A stretch of 64,000 nt of DNA from Brassica napus (GCF_020379485.1 NC_063448.1:10501726-10565725); one strand, 5' to 3'; positions 1-12,639 are shown, counted from the first letter of the stretch. Translations and numbers: made by a program. Notes: generated by a model not told the origin, from the sequence alone.

Positions 1-1
1 A

Positions 2-444
2 ATGATGGCTGTAGAATCAGAGAACGAGCAGATTGAAGCAATAGCTCAGCTTAGGCAGAAGGTGATATCCAAAGATCATACTTCAAACACAAGGCAGAAC
101 AAAGACCCCCCGGACCAGAAACAGAGTACTCTACCACATGACGGCAGAATCGAACAAAACACTCCAAGGGGTCTTCTAAAAGGGCATGAGAAAACATGTG
201 TGAAAAAGTGACTCCAAGAAGTCGTGATACTAAAGGTATTGCTGCATCTCGAAAACTGGCGGCCAAGGGACATATGTCACCAATGAGCAAGGGGATGAAG
301 AATTCTCGACCTCCAATGAGTGGACGCCAAGCAGCAAAGCAAGTCCCCCACTCTGGGGTATTTCCCTCTGCTTTAAAAAGTAGAAAACCAGTGTCTCTTT
401 CAAGTTCGGTGATGTCCCAGAAACCACCCAGTACGCATATATGA
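2..444 (+). pseudogene. LINE ORF1 3' remnant
   Basis: This is the basic C-terminal end of ORF1, now in two frames (2-211, then about 196-444). It resembles the tail of the intact ORF1 at 27629-29851, including a shared ending around 'VSQKPPS' or 'MSQKPPS'. Its stop codon overlaps the start codon of ORF2 as ATGA at 441-444, exactly as in the intact element. The DUF4283 and zinc-knuckle parts would lie left of the window. Confidence 0.8.
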
Positions 445-3400
445 GTGCAATCGCATGGAGCTGTCAAGGGGCCGGAGCCTACTTGACCAAGAAACACCTG
501 AGAGAGTTGCATCGCTGTTTTCATCCTACTTTTCTTTTTCTTTTTGAAACAAAAAACAATTTTTCCTTTTTGCAAGACTTTATGTCGGAGTTTGGTTATG
601 ATCATTTGTTCACCGTCGATCCTGTTGGGCGTAGCGGTGGACTAGCTTTGTTTTATATGGATGCTTCTGATGTGATTGTTAACTTTTCTAATAATCGTAT
701 GATTGACATAGAAGCACATATGGAAGGGCACAAGGTTTTTATGACCTTTGTGTATGGAGATCCGGTGATTGAATACCGAGAGAATGTTTGGGAGAGGCTG
801 CTCAGAATAAGTTCTAATAGAACTGGTGTGTGGCTACTTATGGGAGATTTCAACGAGATTACCAGTAATCTAGAGAAGAAAGGAGGCAAAAAGCGGCCAG
901 ATTCGTCTTTCTTGCCGTTTAAAAACATGTTAGCAGGATGTGGAATGATTGAATTCCAATTCATGGGAAATTATTTCTCCTGGGCTTGAAGAACGAGAGC
1001 GGGACGAGTCCAATGCCGGTTGGATAGGGCACTTAGCAATGAAGATTGGCATAACATTTTGTCCCACACTTATGTGGAGTATCTGCTGCGATGGGGATCA
1101 GATCACATGCCGATATTGGCGAGATTCCAAGCTCAAGAGTGCAAAAATAAAAGAAACTTCAAGTTCAACAGGAATTGGCTAAGAAAGGAAGGTTTTTTCG
1201 AAGCAGTTCGGGAAGAGTGGGATAACCTACGATCGGACCCAGCGTTGGAACTGTATGATAAATTAAAAAAGACAAGACAGTCGATCTCAAGATGGAAAAG
1301 GCGAAATCCTACCAACAATGCATTGCTCATCGAAGAGTTGAAGAAGCAACTGAATAGCGTGCAAAATGATGACCTCCTCTCCAGCGGAGAAGAACTAGAA
1401 TTAAAATTTAAACTATGCGCTGCATATAGAGAAGAGGAGTTATACTGGAAACAAAAGAGCATAATCCTTTGGCTCCGAGGAGGAGATCGAAATACGAGGT
1501 ACTTCCATGCAAAAACTAAACAAAGAAGAGCACGCAATAGGATCACACGACTCAAAAACTCAATGGGAGATTGGGTTCATACTGAAGAAGAAATAGAATC
1601 AGTGGCGTCTGGATATTTTCAAGAATTATTCACATCATCAAACCCATATACGATCGAGGACACAATCCGGTACATTACCGCGTCAGTCAGCGAGGACATG
1701 AACCAAGGTTTACTAAAAATCCCTCTTGATGAGGAGATCTGTGATGCAACCTTCGCCGTCAATCCTGAGAAAGCCCCTAGACCTGACGGTATGGCCAGCC
1801 TCTTTTATCAACGATTCTGGAACAACATTGGGAGTGATGTGTGTGCCATGGTAAAATCATTCTTTGAAACAGGAGAGCTCGATGATAGACTTAATCAGAC
1901 CAACATGTGCTTAATACCAAAGACGGACATGCCGGTTTCTATGACGGAGTTCTGCCCGATTAACCTCTGCAATGTCAGATATAAGATTATATCCAAGGTC
2001 TTATCGACTAGACTGAAACGTATACTACCTAAGATCATCTCAGAGACGCAATAAGATTTTGTGGTGAACCGACTGATTACAGATAATTGATAGCTCATGA
2101 GATGTTTCACGCTCTTTGTACGAATCAAAGTTGCAAAAGTAAATTTGTGGCTATCAAACGGATATGAGCAAAGCGTACGACAAAGTAGAATGGAGCTTTG
2201 TGGAAGCCTTATTACTGAAATTTGGATTTGATCCACGATGGGTTTCCTTGATCATGAAATGCATATCATTAGTCTCTTACCAAGTACAGATAAATGGCAA
2301 AGCAAAAGGGAACATAGTACCCTCGAAAGGACTGAGACAAGGAGACCCGCTATCCCCTTTCCTCTTCATACTATGCACTGAAGTACTGATCTCACACATT
2401 CAACAAGCAGAGCTATCCAAGAGCATCACCGGGATCAAGATAGCAAAGGAATGCCCGTCAATCACACATCTTCTTTTTGCCGATGACAGCCTCTTCTTCT
2501 GCAAAGCAGAGCAATCTCAATGCGAAGAACTGGTTCAAATAATTGACGTCTATGGAAAAGCCTCAGGACAACAACTGAATAAATTAAAATCTTCAGTTCT
2601 GTTTGGTTCTAAGGTCATAGCGTCCACAAAAACCGATCTGAAAAGATCTCTTGGCATTACAAAAGAAGGTAAATGGGAATGTACTTGGGTGTGCCGGAAA
2701 AGATCTGCAGATCGAAGAGACAAGTCTTTGCCTTCGTGCAAGAGAGAATGAATGGCAAAATCAACTCGTGGTCTACAAAGCTACTATCTAAAGGGGGTAA
2801 GGAAGTTCAAATCAAATCAGTAGCTCAAGCAGCACCGACATACGTCATGTCCTGCTATCGATCACCCCAAGATACTTGTAAAAAACTATCTGCCACAGTG
2901 GCGCGTTTCTGGTGGAGTACGAGCAATAATAACAACAGACTCCACTGGGTGGCATGGGATATGATTTGTCCCCCTTTGGATGAAGGTGGTATGGGCTTTC
3001 GAGACTTCAACGATTTCAACCTTGCACTCTTAGCAAAACAAGTATGGAGACTTCTTGTCTTTTCAGACTCCCTTCTAGCCCGAGTATTAAAAGGAAGATA
3101 TTACCGACATTCCAATCCTATGGTAACAAGCAAAGCAAATAATCCCTCGTATGGATGGAGTAGTTTAATGGCGTCTCGACATATCCTGGAAAATTCAATT
3201 AAAAAGACCATTGGAACCGGGGCAGAAACAAAATTTTTGGGAAGATGTTTGGATTCATACAGAGCATGCTAGACCGGCGAAAGCGAGAAGCGAGTTTCCT
3301 GATCCTGACCTAAAGGTGCATCACCTGATAGATCAGGAAATCAAAACGTGGAATGGGGAGTTAGAGAATTTATCGCAGCAGAAGATGTTAACTGTATCTT

Positions 3401-4541
3401 GGCTATGAGGATTAGTCATATTGGTCGCAGAGATAGCTATGTCTGGAAACATTCCAAGTTGGGTAGCTATACAGTTAGGTCAGGTTATAAGGTGGCCGTT
3501 GAACAAAGAAGAAATTTCCATGCTAGGGAAGTGACATAACCAAGTACAAACGGATTAAAGAAAGAGGTTTGGAAACTCAAATCGCCAAGGAAAATTAACA
3601 CTTCTTATGGCAAGCTATTTCTGGATATGTAGCTTCTGCAAGTAAGTTGAAAGAACGGTATTGCGGATCAGACAGTACGTGTCAAAGATGTGGAGCTGAA
3701 CAAGAAATAGTGAATCATATACTCTTTGAATGTCCGCCGGCGACCCAATGTTGGGCTTTGTCGCATATACCCTCAAGTCCGGGGCTTTTCCCGAGTTCTT
3801 CCATTTATGTTAACGTCGAGACTTTGTTGAAATACTCCAAAGAGCCTAATCATCTCGGAGAATGCTCTTCGATGTTCCCATGGATCATGTGGTATCAATG
3901 GAAGGCACATAACAACAAGTGTTTCAGTAACAAAGACACCACACCTTTGGAATCTCTGCAATTAGCTTGTCAAGAGGCGGATGCTTGGAAGATGGCACAA
4001 ATAGTAGAGACGACATTCACGGCAGAGGAAAACAATCAGACGTTAGCTCCCGTACCTGCGACAAAAACCGCGATGAGCCGATGGAGATGTCAAGTCGACG
4101 CCTCATGGTTGGAGACAACCGATGGTATAGGGATGGGGGTTTGTTCTGTTTGAACATGAAGTGGAAGTGCTACGAGGACAACTCAAAGGGCCACAAACAG
4201 AATCACCACTACACGTAGAGACAGAAAGCTTATGTTGGGCGATGAAGGAGGTAAGCGAACGCCGTGTGTCTCAGATAAACTTTGAGTCGGATTGTCAGCA
4301 GCTCGTGCACATTATCCAACAGAAGAAGCAATGTCATGTTCTAGACCCAGAACTGGATGAAGTTGAAACCATGAAATCTGCATTTAAAGAGTTTTCTATA
4401 ACGTTTATCTCTCGTCTTGCAAATGTCCGTGCGGATGGTCTTGCTAAAAACGCCCGATCACGAGTGCAAATCTCTAGTTTCGTAGAGGTTAAGGATTCAC
4501 TAAGGTTACCCGTGGAGGCTAGCTTGTATGAAACCTTTTAA
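441..4541 (+). pseudogene. LINE ORF2 (endonuclease, reverse transcriptase, RNase H), disrupted
   Basis: The pieces in order are an AP-type endonuclease with the GDFNE motif (441-989), a frameshift, then its end with SDHMP and the start of reverse transcriptase (1020-2054). A stop at 2052 follows, then the RT core with FADD (2164-2751), thumb and connection parts (2673-3408), a zf-RVT zinc-binding segment with CQRC and HILFEC (3647-4153), and a plant-type RNase H (4161-4541). It aligns segment by segment with the intact 1367-residue ORF2 at 29848-33951. At least five breaks separate the pieces. It cannot encode a working polyprotein. Confidence 0.92.
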
Positions 4542-4767
4542 ATTGGAATAAATCTTTTGATGACAAAAAAAAAAATTAAACATTTATTTCTTTATTTACA
4601 CTGGGTGTAAAAACATAACTGAAAAAGTGAAAAGAAAAGAAAAACCATCAATATGTTTCACATTTTCTCACTTTAAAAAAAGTTGGTTCGATTCCAAATA
4701 AACTATCACTTGCAGTGTATATACAGAACAAATCTTACTTTTCAAAAGGTTGTTTTATTTTCCTCCA

Positions 4768-4810
4768 GATTTTGATGTCTTGTTCCAAAAAAAAAAGATT
4801 TTGATGTCTT
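4768..4810 (+). repeat. Micro retro-insertion with 14-bp target duplication
   Basis: The 14-base word GATTTTGATGTCTT occurs at 4768-4781 and again at 4797-4810. Between them lie only 15 bases, GTTCC followed by ten A. This is the structure of target-primed retroposition reduced almost to the tail. The rest of 4576-5007 is AT-rich intergenic DNA in which I see no gene. Confidence 0.7.
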
Positions 4811-5007
4811 ATGTCAAAATATTACCACTGCAGTTTTTATACGGAACAAATCTAACCGAACCACCAAAGTCTATGTAGTAAGTCTTTTGTAAGTCAATAA
4901 TTTGACAAGTGGCTAGTCTCTCTCATTACTTAAACTAATCTTTCTCAAAGTAATTTTAACTTTTTAACACATCAAAAAGTCAAACAAGCTGCAGTGGACG
5001 ATTGATA

Positions 5008-6201
5008 TATTATAATAAGGAAAATCGCATTTTAAATCAGTGTCGCATTCTCGCATTTTAAACACTGAACGTTTTTTACTAGCACTTTAAACTTTGAAAG
5101 TGACATTCTTATCATAACAAACCTCCAACGAGGTTTACTTGTTTACCAAGTCAACGAGTTGACCTGTACTGTTCATTTTGTGATGACATTTGTGCCGTAA
5201 ATAAAAATAAAATACATAGAAAATTCGAAAAAATTCAAAAAAAAAATCGTTTTTATTTTGAAAAATTCAAAAAATATAAAAATAACATTTCAAAATTAAA
5301 AATAAAATAAAATATTTTAAAAAAATTAATCCGATTATAAACTAATAAATATATATAATATAATAACTTGGATTGTGATACTAGATTCTGTTTTTTTTTG
5401 GTTTTTGATTTTTTTTAATTTTTGATTTATTAATACTTAACTTATTAATTTTTTGTGAAACTAGAAAATATCTCATAGACCACTTGAAATGTTTTTGACC
5501 TTAACTAAAATACTGTAAGTTAGTTTGAAATATAATTAAGAGATAGAGAGGTATGCCTTTAGATTTGTATATGTTAGGTTTTGGTATGAGTGGAGCTTCT
5601 TAGATAAGTAACATATATTTTAGTTTCTCTAAAGTTTGAATAGTTATTTATTTAATTTTAAAGTTATTTACTATTTTTAAGAACTTCACTTATAAGTTAA
5701 TTTCTTTTTAAACAAACTTAAAATTACTAAAATAAATATCATTTTAATAAACAATACCAATAATAGGATTAATTTTGAAAATTTAACAAGTTAAGTATTA
5801 ATAAATCAAAAACCAAAAACCAGAATCTAGAATCACTATTCAAGTTATTATATTATATATACTTATTGGTTTATAATTGGATTAATTTAAAAAAAAATAT
5901 TTTATTTTTAATTTTGAATTGTTATTTTTTATATTTTTTGAAATTTTAGATTTTTTGAAATTTTTTCCATTTTTTCTATTTTTTTTTTCTATTTTTTCGA
6001 TTTTTATATGTATTTTATTTTTTATTTAAATGAAAAAAAAAGAAAAAGAAAAAACAGTACAGTCACCTAGATGATTTAGAGGTTTGTTATGATAAAAATA
6101 TCACTTTCAAGGTTTAAAGTGATAGAAAAAAACGTTCAGTGTTTAAAGTGCGAGAATATGGCACTCTCGAGGTCTAAAAATATGATTTTCCCTATTATAA
6201 T
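5008..6201. mobile_element. Long inverted-repeat element, probably Mutator-like (non-autonomous)
   Basis: Two arms of over 400 bases (about 5017-5450 and 5775-6192) are imperfect reverse complements along their whole length. They start at the outer ends GGAAAATC and GATTTTCC and include the paired stretches around CTAGATTCTG and CAGAATCTAG. The element is flanked by a perfect 9-bp direct repeat, TATTATAAT, at 5008-5016 and 6193-6201. A 9-bp duplication with very long terminal inverted repeats fits Mutator-like elements. The spacer of about 325 bases is AT-rich and has no transposase. The family name is inferred from structure alone. Confidence 0.75.
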
Positions 6202-6929
6202 CCATCAATGAGCCAAAGATTTGTATAATCCCATGCATGATCTATTTGCAACTGCTCAAGTAACTATCCCCTAGACACGAAGATCACTCACTTCATTATT
6301 TACTCGTAAAATCGCCTGGAAGGCTGGAACTTTAGCTAGACCACACCTGACTTGTGCTTCTGGTCTCTAAACAATTAACTTCAAAACGGTACTATCATCC
6401 CTAACGTTATCTAGTATGGTTAGACCAATTCAAGGAGAGCATAGAAAAAAAAAACTTTTTGTTGAAAAATAAATAAAATATGGGGGATAAAATTAGAGAG
6501 CTCTTCGGTTAGACAATTAGGTGAAATAAACCCTAAATTAAGACAAACGTAGCGCACAAGACAAAACAAAACCTCTCTGTCTCTTGTCGGAATCCAAAAA
6601 TAAGCGAGAGAGCAAAACGAAAAAAAAAAAACAGAGCTTCTCAATCTGTCAAGATGAACCAGAACTACAGAAAGATTGAGATTGACGTTACTAAAACTTC
6701 TTCTCCCGTTTTCTCTTATCTCGAGAAACTGTCTATCTACCCTTTCCACCCGCCGTTGCCGAGAGAGCCGGCGGAGTTGGAGTAGCAGGAGAGAAGAAGT
6801 GATAACAGAGGATTTTGAAACCAATTCCATCGATGTTATTCTCCATTGTTGTAACCAGAAGCTGCGCAACTGCATATGAAAACACCCCTTTTTGTGCGCG
6901 TTTTATGATCACGCGCCGCCTTGTCGGTG
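6202..6929. other. CRK1 upstream region
   Basis: There is no supported gene here. The stretch carries the presumed promoter and leader of the receptor kinase that starts at 6930. Short open frames on both strands show no recognisable domain and I take them as chance. Confidence 0.5.
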
Positions 6930-9382
6930 ATGCAACTTTATGTTTCGACCGCTCATTTCCTCACGTGGGTTTCATTCCTTGTACTATTAACGACGGTGGC
7001 TTCGAAACCTCTCCTCTTCTGCCAACGTCAACACCAGCAAGTTGCAAACCCTAGACGCCACGTGGATTTCCTCCGAGCAATGTCTTCCGTCAACGACCAC
7101 ATAACCAAACACAAGCTCTACGTCGAGTCTTCCTTCACCGACGTATCTCCACCGATCTACGTGTTCCTACAATGCCGCCAAGACCTCTCCGTCTCCCACT
7201 GTCGCCGTTGTTTCAACGATAGCAAACTAAAGCTCGAGGAGACATGTTCGAGTTCCAACTCCGGTCGAGTCCACGGTGACAACTGCTTCTTACGTTTCGA
7301 TAACAGAGACTTCTCGGAGGAGTTCGTCGATCCAAGATTCGACCGAACCAAGTGCAAGAGAACAGGACCAGTTGTTGATAAATTCTGGATAGATCTTGAT
7401 GAGGCTTTTGTGAATGCGACACTTAGAGCTGTTAAAAAAGGAGGCTTTGGCGCAGCTTCGGTGAGTCCAGCTGGTGGGAGCCCCGGGGTTTACGCTTTGG
7501 CTCAGTGTTGGCAAAGACTTGATGGTAACTCGTGTAGAGATTGTTTGGTTAATGCTAGGTCGAGCTTGAGAGCTTGTGAAAGTAGTGAAGCTAGAGCTTT
7601 CTTTACAGGATGCTACTTGAAGTATTCTACACGCAAGTTTTTTGACGATGCTGCTGTACTTAAACTTGACGATGGTATGTAACGTTATTATGAATGTTGT
7701 TGAGATCATTACAGTTTTGGTTACTCATTAGACTTTGTGTTTTTTCTTTCTTGTCCAGATGAGGGAAGCTTTAGAAATTCATCGTACTTACCAGATTTGA
7801 GTGATCAAGATGTTATGAAACTAGCAGTTGCTGCGTTTTCGTTGTCGATTCTTACTTCTCTTGGTGCCTTCATCAGTTACAAACGGTTTTCAAGGGAGAG
7901 AAAAGGTACTTGAGCTAATGTATGAGGTTTTTTTTTTTTTTTTTTTGATTAACCTGGGGATATCTCCGACCTATAAGGTTTCTTGTTTCGTGAAAATGTT
8001 TCTGATTTGTGATATTTCTTTTGGTCTAGCTCAAATACCATCGTGTTCTAACTTCAAATATGAGGTGCTTGAGAAGGCGACGGAGTCTTTCCACGACTCG
8101 GTGAAACTAGGACAAGGAGGAGCAGGTTCTGTATACAAAGGGATTCTTCCTGATGGCAGAGTCGTTGCGGTTAAGAAGCTATTCTTCAACACTCGTGAAT
8201 GGGCGGATCAGTTCTTCAACGAAGTGAATCTGATCAGTGGAGTTCAACACAAGAATCTTGTGAGACTACTTGGTTGCAGCATAGAAGGTCCAAAGAGTCT
8301 TCTTGTCTATGAATATGTTCAAAATAGAAGCCTCGACCAAATCCTCTTCAGTAAGTTGCAAAGATCTTTCACAAACAAACAATCAATCATGTGAATTAAC
8401 TTCGTTTTAATATTGCAGTGAAGAACACAGTCCACATATTGAGCTGGAAGCAACGGTTTAACATCATTACAGGAATATCAGAAGGTTTAGAATACCTACA
8501 CAGAGGATCTGAAGTGAAAATCATCCATAGAGACATCAAAACCAGCAACATTCTCCTTGATCAAAACCTGAGTCCCAAGATAGCTGACTTTGGACTCGCA
8601 CGTTCATTAGGCACTGACAAAACGCAAACCAATACTGGTATCGCTGGAACACTGTGAGTGTGTGTATACCTCTCGACCAATGCACGTTTCAAAAACTAGT
8701 GTAGAATTTGATGTTGTTTTTATTTTGGAACTGTAGGGGTTATTTGGCTCCTGAGTATCTCATCAAAGGCCAACTAACTGAGAAAGCTGACGTCTACGCA
8801 TATGGAGTTCTTATTATTGAGATAGCAACTGGCAAGAAAAACAATGCATTCTCGCAAGGAACTAGCTCAGCTTTACACTCTGTAAGTAAACTCTGTTTTT
8901 TTAAGTTGGATTGGAGATTTAAGAGATCATAAACATTTTTAAGTTAATTTGAATTTAAAAAAAATTGACAATTTGGGGGCTACCCGACGAATGTATAATA
9001 GCTCTTAAAAGTTTAGAGGTCAAAGACGAATGTTTCATCCGGTTGTACCAATAATCGGCCTTGATAAAAACACTCACAATCATATTTAAGCTTTGTATAT
9101 GCTCTAATTGGATGTTGTGTGGGATAGGTATGGGAACATTTCAAAGCAGACACTCTAAAAAGCTCGGTAGATCCACGGTTAAAAGGGATGTTCACAGAGG
9201 AAGAGGCCTTGAAGGTTCTTGAAATCGGATTGCTGTGTGTTCAGTCTTCAGTAGAATTGAGACCGTCGATGTCTGAGATAGTCTACATGTTAAAGAACAA
9301 TGATTGTAAGTTTGACTCTCCAAGACAGCCTCCATTCTTGAGTGCCAGTGTTCTCATGGCTGATGAGGAGACTAGAGACTAG
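6930..9382 (+). CDS. CRK1: Cysteine-rich receptor-like kinase, CRK1/RKF2 type
   Basis: The product is a plasma-membrane receptor-like Ser/Thr kinase of the DUF26 family, about 615 residues. Exons are 6930-7674, 7759-7905, 8030-8350, 8419-8653, 8737-8881 and 9128-9382, all with GT-AG introns and matching phases. A signal peptide (residues about 10-25) is followed by two DUF26 repeats, each with the C-x8-C-x2-C motif ([13 protein letters not shown] and [13 protein letters not shown]). Exon 2 encodes one transmembrane helix. The kinase shows the glycine loop [11 protein letters not shown], the VAVKK lysine, [11 protein letters not shown] and APE, so it looks catalytically competent. I chose the ATG at 6930 because it leads straight into the signal peptide. 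Sequence and neighbours match my memory of Arabidopsis RKF2 (At1g19090). The ligand is unknown. Intron 2 holds a T-rich retro-tail-like insertion. Confidence 0.93.
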
Positions 9383-9688
9383 AGTCTGGTAGTGTCATTT
9401 TCTTAGGATTTTAAATGTTCTTGTGTTGTGATTATAAAATGCTCAACAAACAGTGATACTGAAGATGAATAGCTCACCTTCTTCGTTACATAATTACGTA
9501 TTTATAATCTCGTAATATTACACAAAACAAAGGCTCTGACTAATATCTCTTGTAAGGAGTGGTAACTGGTAAGGAACTAAGGATTGTGCTGCTTATTCTG
9601 TAACCAATCGTTAGGGTGGTACATGTAAATAATATAAAGCAACTCAAGAAACATAAAAAGCCAGTGAAATGGATGTATAACCGTATAA
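9383..9688. other. CRK1 3' flank
   Basis: AT-rich sequence between the kinase stop codon and the left LTR of the Copia element. It presumably includes the 3' UTR. I see no other feature. Confidence 0.5.
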
Positions 9689-10339
9689 TGTTAATGCAGT
9701 CAGGTCAGAGTGAATAAAGTGCATAAAGTAAAGTAGACACAAGTTTTTCTTTTCGAATTCACTAGAACAAGAAAGTCTTACACCAATCTTTTCTATTACA
9801 AGAATCCTTTAGGATTACTCTAATTCTAAGCTAAAACTCACCCTAGAGTCTAGACTTTTGTTTATCAGAATCACCCCGATCCTGAGCTAAACTCTCCCTG
9901 AATCTAGACTTCAATCTTCCAATACTCGGAAGTACTTCAACAACTACTCCAGCACCTAATACAGAGCAGTGACACTAAAGGCTTGCTCACACAAACCCCA
10001 AACAATGATCTCTCGACTTTTCTTCTTTTAGCAGAGACAAATCTCTTCATAGAGGCACGTCTTCCATGTATACATAACCAGAATTTGCTCCTCAAGTTCT
10101 TCCAAAAGCAACTTAAGCAACTTTCATTTTTCTCTTAAGGAATAACTGTCTTGCTTTTTTCTCTTCAAGTAATATTTTTTACACTTAATGTAAATCTCCC
10201 AATTAATATATTGCTTATTCTCCAATCTTAACAAGCCCACGGACATCACACAACACGAACTCCAACCAAGCTCATCTTCATGACACACGCATGTACTACC
10301 TCTTGTAGTACTTCACGAACCGATACGAAATATACATCA
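9689..10339 (-). repeat. 3' LTR of the gag-only Copia element
   Basis: On the plus strand it begins TGTTAATGCAGT and ends TACATCA, giving TG...CA ends. It is highly similar to 12642-13275 over its length and is next to the polypurine tract on the internal side. Confidence 0.85.
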
Positions 10340-10343
10340 TTAA

Positions 10344-10356
10344 TCTCCCCCTTTTT
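10344..10356 (-). other. Polypurine tract of the Copia element
   Basis: On the minus strand this reads CAAAAAGGGGGAGA, a run of A and G immediately inside the 3' LTR. It is the usual primer for plus-strand synthesis in LTR elements and marks the 3' LTR edge. Confidence 0.75.
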
Positions 10357-10437
10357 GACTATGCATGTGAAGTCATCACCTCTGAATAGAAAATCACGTC
10401 TTCAATCTCCCCCTATGAGTCACATCATGGTCAAAAA

Positions 10438-12552
10438 CTAATATGAAAATCCATATCCTCCAAAGTGAGAAGGAAATCCCATTCCACCATCTCCATAGTG
10501 ATGAAATCTCCTAGACCACATATTCTTGAGCCCAAATCCTCCATGATTAGCTCCTTGAACAGACCTGAAACAGTCACGTTGCATATGCCCTTGAACTCCA
10601 CAAGAATAACATATATGACCATGATACCTCATACCATAAGCTTGCTCCATCTGATTCTTCTCCCTCAATAACTTGAAACACCTTGGCCTAGTATGTCCAA
10701 CAACACCATGGTGATGACAAACAGGCCTAAACTTTTGTTGAGATCCACTCTTCAATCCATAAACTTTCTCTGGAGCAGTCGCCGTACCAGTTGCCGTAGC
10801 AGTACTTGTAGCAATACGCGTAACAGTCACATTCTTCACATCAGTTGCATGCTTCATTGCAGTCTTTCCATTTGTTGCATTCCCAGCAAACTTCTTAACC
10901 TCTGGCTTTGTATCAGACGTAACTACATCCTTAGTTTTTTCCTGTTGATACAAACACACCTTCAACTTTAAAACATTCTCCTTGATATCCAAGGCCACAT
11001 CTATCACTTTGCGCAAACTTGAGAAGATGATCTAGCTGATTCGTCCCATTATTCATCATCCTCAAATTCTTTTGAGTCTCTGCAAATTGAGCACCAGCCT
11101 GTCGTGCTATTTCTTCTTTCTCTGAAACATACTTAAGTGCTTCAGCAACTTGAGCTTCTAGCTTGGCTTTCTCCGTAGCCAAATCCGAGTTCGCCTCAAC
11201 CAGCTTGAGCCAATGCTCATATAGCTTTTCATAATTTCCAGCAAGATCAAAGCTTCCACCAACATAATCATCACTTCCAGCATCATCATCACCTCCACAT
11301 GAAGACCCTGACACAGCCGCTGAAGCAAATCCCGTCGCAGATTCTGTCTTAGAACCAGACACAAAAGTTGTGAACGCCACAAAGTTCTTTAGCTTCTCAC
11401 CATCATCTGAATCATAATCAGAATCATTCTTGTCGTCCTTCTTTTTTTTTTTCCAGTAAATTCGCACACTCCTTCCGAACATGCCCAAATCCATTGCACT
11501 CAAAACCAGGGGCGAAGGCAGTAAGGGACTTATGTGTGCCCGTGCACCCACAGTTTTGTCAATATTTACAATTTTGCAGGTAAGTTACAAATCTTCCTGC
11601 TGGCTTAAATGCTTACATTCTTATTGTGCACCCCTAGACATTGAAGGTTCGACATCACATATGTCACATATTTTTTCCTTTATGAATTATGCACCATTAA
11701 AAAAAACTCCTAGCTTCGCCCCTGCTCAAAACATTGTACCTTTGATGATGATCTGCCCAAATCACTTCTTCTTCCATTCTTTATTTTGTTTTCTCTTTCC
11801 TTCAGATAGCTAGCAAAGTTTCTTGACAGCATCGACATATGATCTTCAGAAGTTGAACCCTTGAAAGCAATTCCGTGTGGATCTTCTTTCTTTTTCTCTT
11901 TTTTTCCATATGATTTGCTTAGCTCAAAAGCTTGAAGAATCCCAACAAACTCATCAAAAGCTATCTCATCTAGATTGTGAGCTTCTTCTACAGCAGAGAT
12001 CTTTGACTCAAACTTGGATGGCAACAATCTCTTTAGCTTCTTCACCAGCTTCTTGTCCTTGTACTGCTTTCCAAGTGCAAAGCATTCATTCGAAATTTCA
12101 CACAACTTAGCATTAAACTGAGCCACAGTTTCCTCTTCATCCATCCTCAGGTTTTCAAATCTTGATGCTAACATATCCAACTTGGTACGCTTGACACTTG
12201 TAGTACCTTCAAACATGTTCTCCAATGTCTTCCATGCCTTCTGAGCTGAAGCACATTGAGAAATCAACTTGAAGTAACTTGCATCAATAGAATTGTAGAT
12301 CACAGTCTTGGCCTTAGAGTTGCAACTTGAAGCCTTATTCTCTGCAGCAGTCCACTGATCTCTTGGTTTAAGAACTTCAACCTTCTCCTTATCAAGCATC
12401 ACATGATGAATCCAACCAGCTTCAATAGAACTCCAACAATCCTCATCAAAACCACTGATAAAAGCTTGCATACGCACCTTCCAATATCCATAATTGGATG
12501 AATCAAGACGCGTGGGTTTTGTCATAGGCATTCCCTCTTGATATGACGCCAT
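10438..12552 (-). pseudogene. Copia gag (UBN2-type) with zinc knuckles, interrupted
   Basis: The coding start is the ATG at 12552. The first part (12552 to about 11733) is a UBN2/DUF4219-type gag that opens with a typical 'RLDSSNYGYWKVRM' region and reaches its first zinc knuckle. There a 218-base MITE with its 8-base duplication cuts the frame. The middle part (about 11498-11017) is acidic and then predicted coiled coil, and is in another frame relative to the start because of a long A run near 11445. The last part (11016-10438) has two more knuckle-like motifs, CHHHGVVGHTRPRC (first Cys pair altered) and CYSCGVQGHMQRDC. The frame stops 80 bases before the polypurine tract, so pol has been lost cleanly. 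It is not functional as it stands. Confidence 0.85.
11499..11732. mobile_element. hAT-type MITE inside the Copia gag
   Basis: The element proper is 11507-11724 (218 bp). Its ends are perfect 11-bp inverted repeats, CAGGGGCGAAG and CTTCGCCCCTG. An 8-bp direct repeat, CTCAAAAC, lies at 11499-11506 and 11725-11732. An 8-bp duplication and short TIRs are the hallmark of hAT elements. It has no coding capacity. It inserted within the zinc-knuckle codons of gag, so it is younger than the Copia copy. Confidence 0.92.
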
Positions 12553-12627
12553 CAAAAACTTTGTCCTTCTTCCTGAACCAGTTTCTGTCCTCACCCTTCA
12601 AAATCACACCAGTAACTTAGGTGCCCC

Positions 12628-12639
12628 GTTCTGATACCA
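12628..12639 (-). other. Primer-binding site (initiator Met tRNA)
   Basis: On the minus strand this reads TGGTATCAGAAC, two bases inside the 5' LTR. It matches the usual plant Copia site TGGTATCAGAGC, complementary to the 3' end of initiator Met tRNA, apart from its last two bases. Confidence 0.88.

Larger units (their letters stand above)
1..4575 (+). mobile_element. Decayed LINE (non-LTR retrotransposon), 5' end outside window
   Basis: A degenerate non-LTR retrotransposon fills the left edge. It holds the end of ORF1, then ORF2 segments for endonuclease, reverse transcriptase, zf-RVT and RNase H, split across several frames. It ends in a short 3' UTR and a poly(A) run at 4565-4575. Its protein segments match the complete LINE at 27325-33985 almost colinearly, so both belong to one family. 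Several frameshifts and stops show it is dead. The left target-site duplication would lie outside the window, so I cannot define it. Confidence 0.93.

Noticed and set aside
6420..6875. A 151-codon minus-strand frame before CRK1
   Set aside because: Low-complexity composition and no domain. It overlaps the presumed CRK1 leader.
7921..7978. A T-rich insert in CRK1 intron 2 with TATGAGG and TATAAGG at its sides
   Set aside because: The flanking words are short and mismatch at one of seven positions. It may be a minus-strand retro-tail but is not secure.
10465..10971. Plus-strand frames across the Copia region
   Set aside because: They are antisense to the gag frame, which has the zinc knuckles, PBS and PPT in the minus direction.
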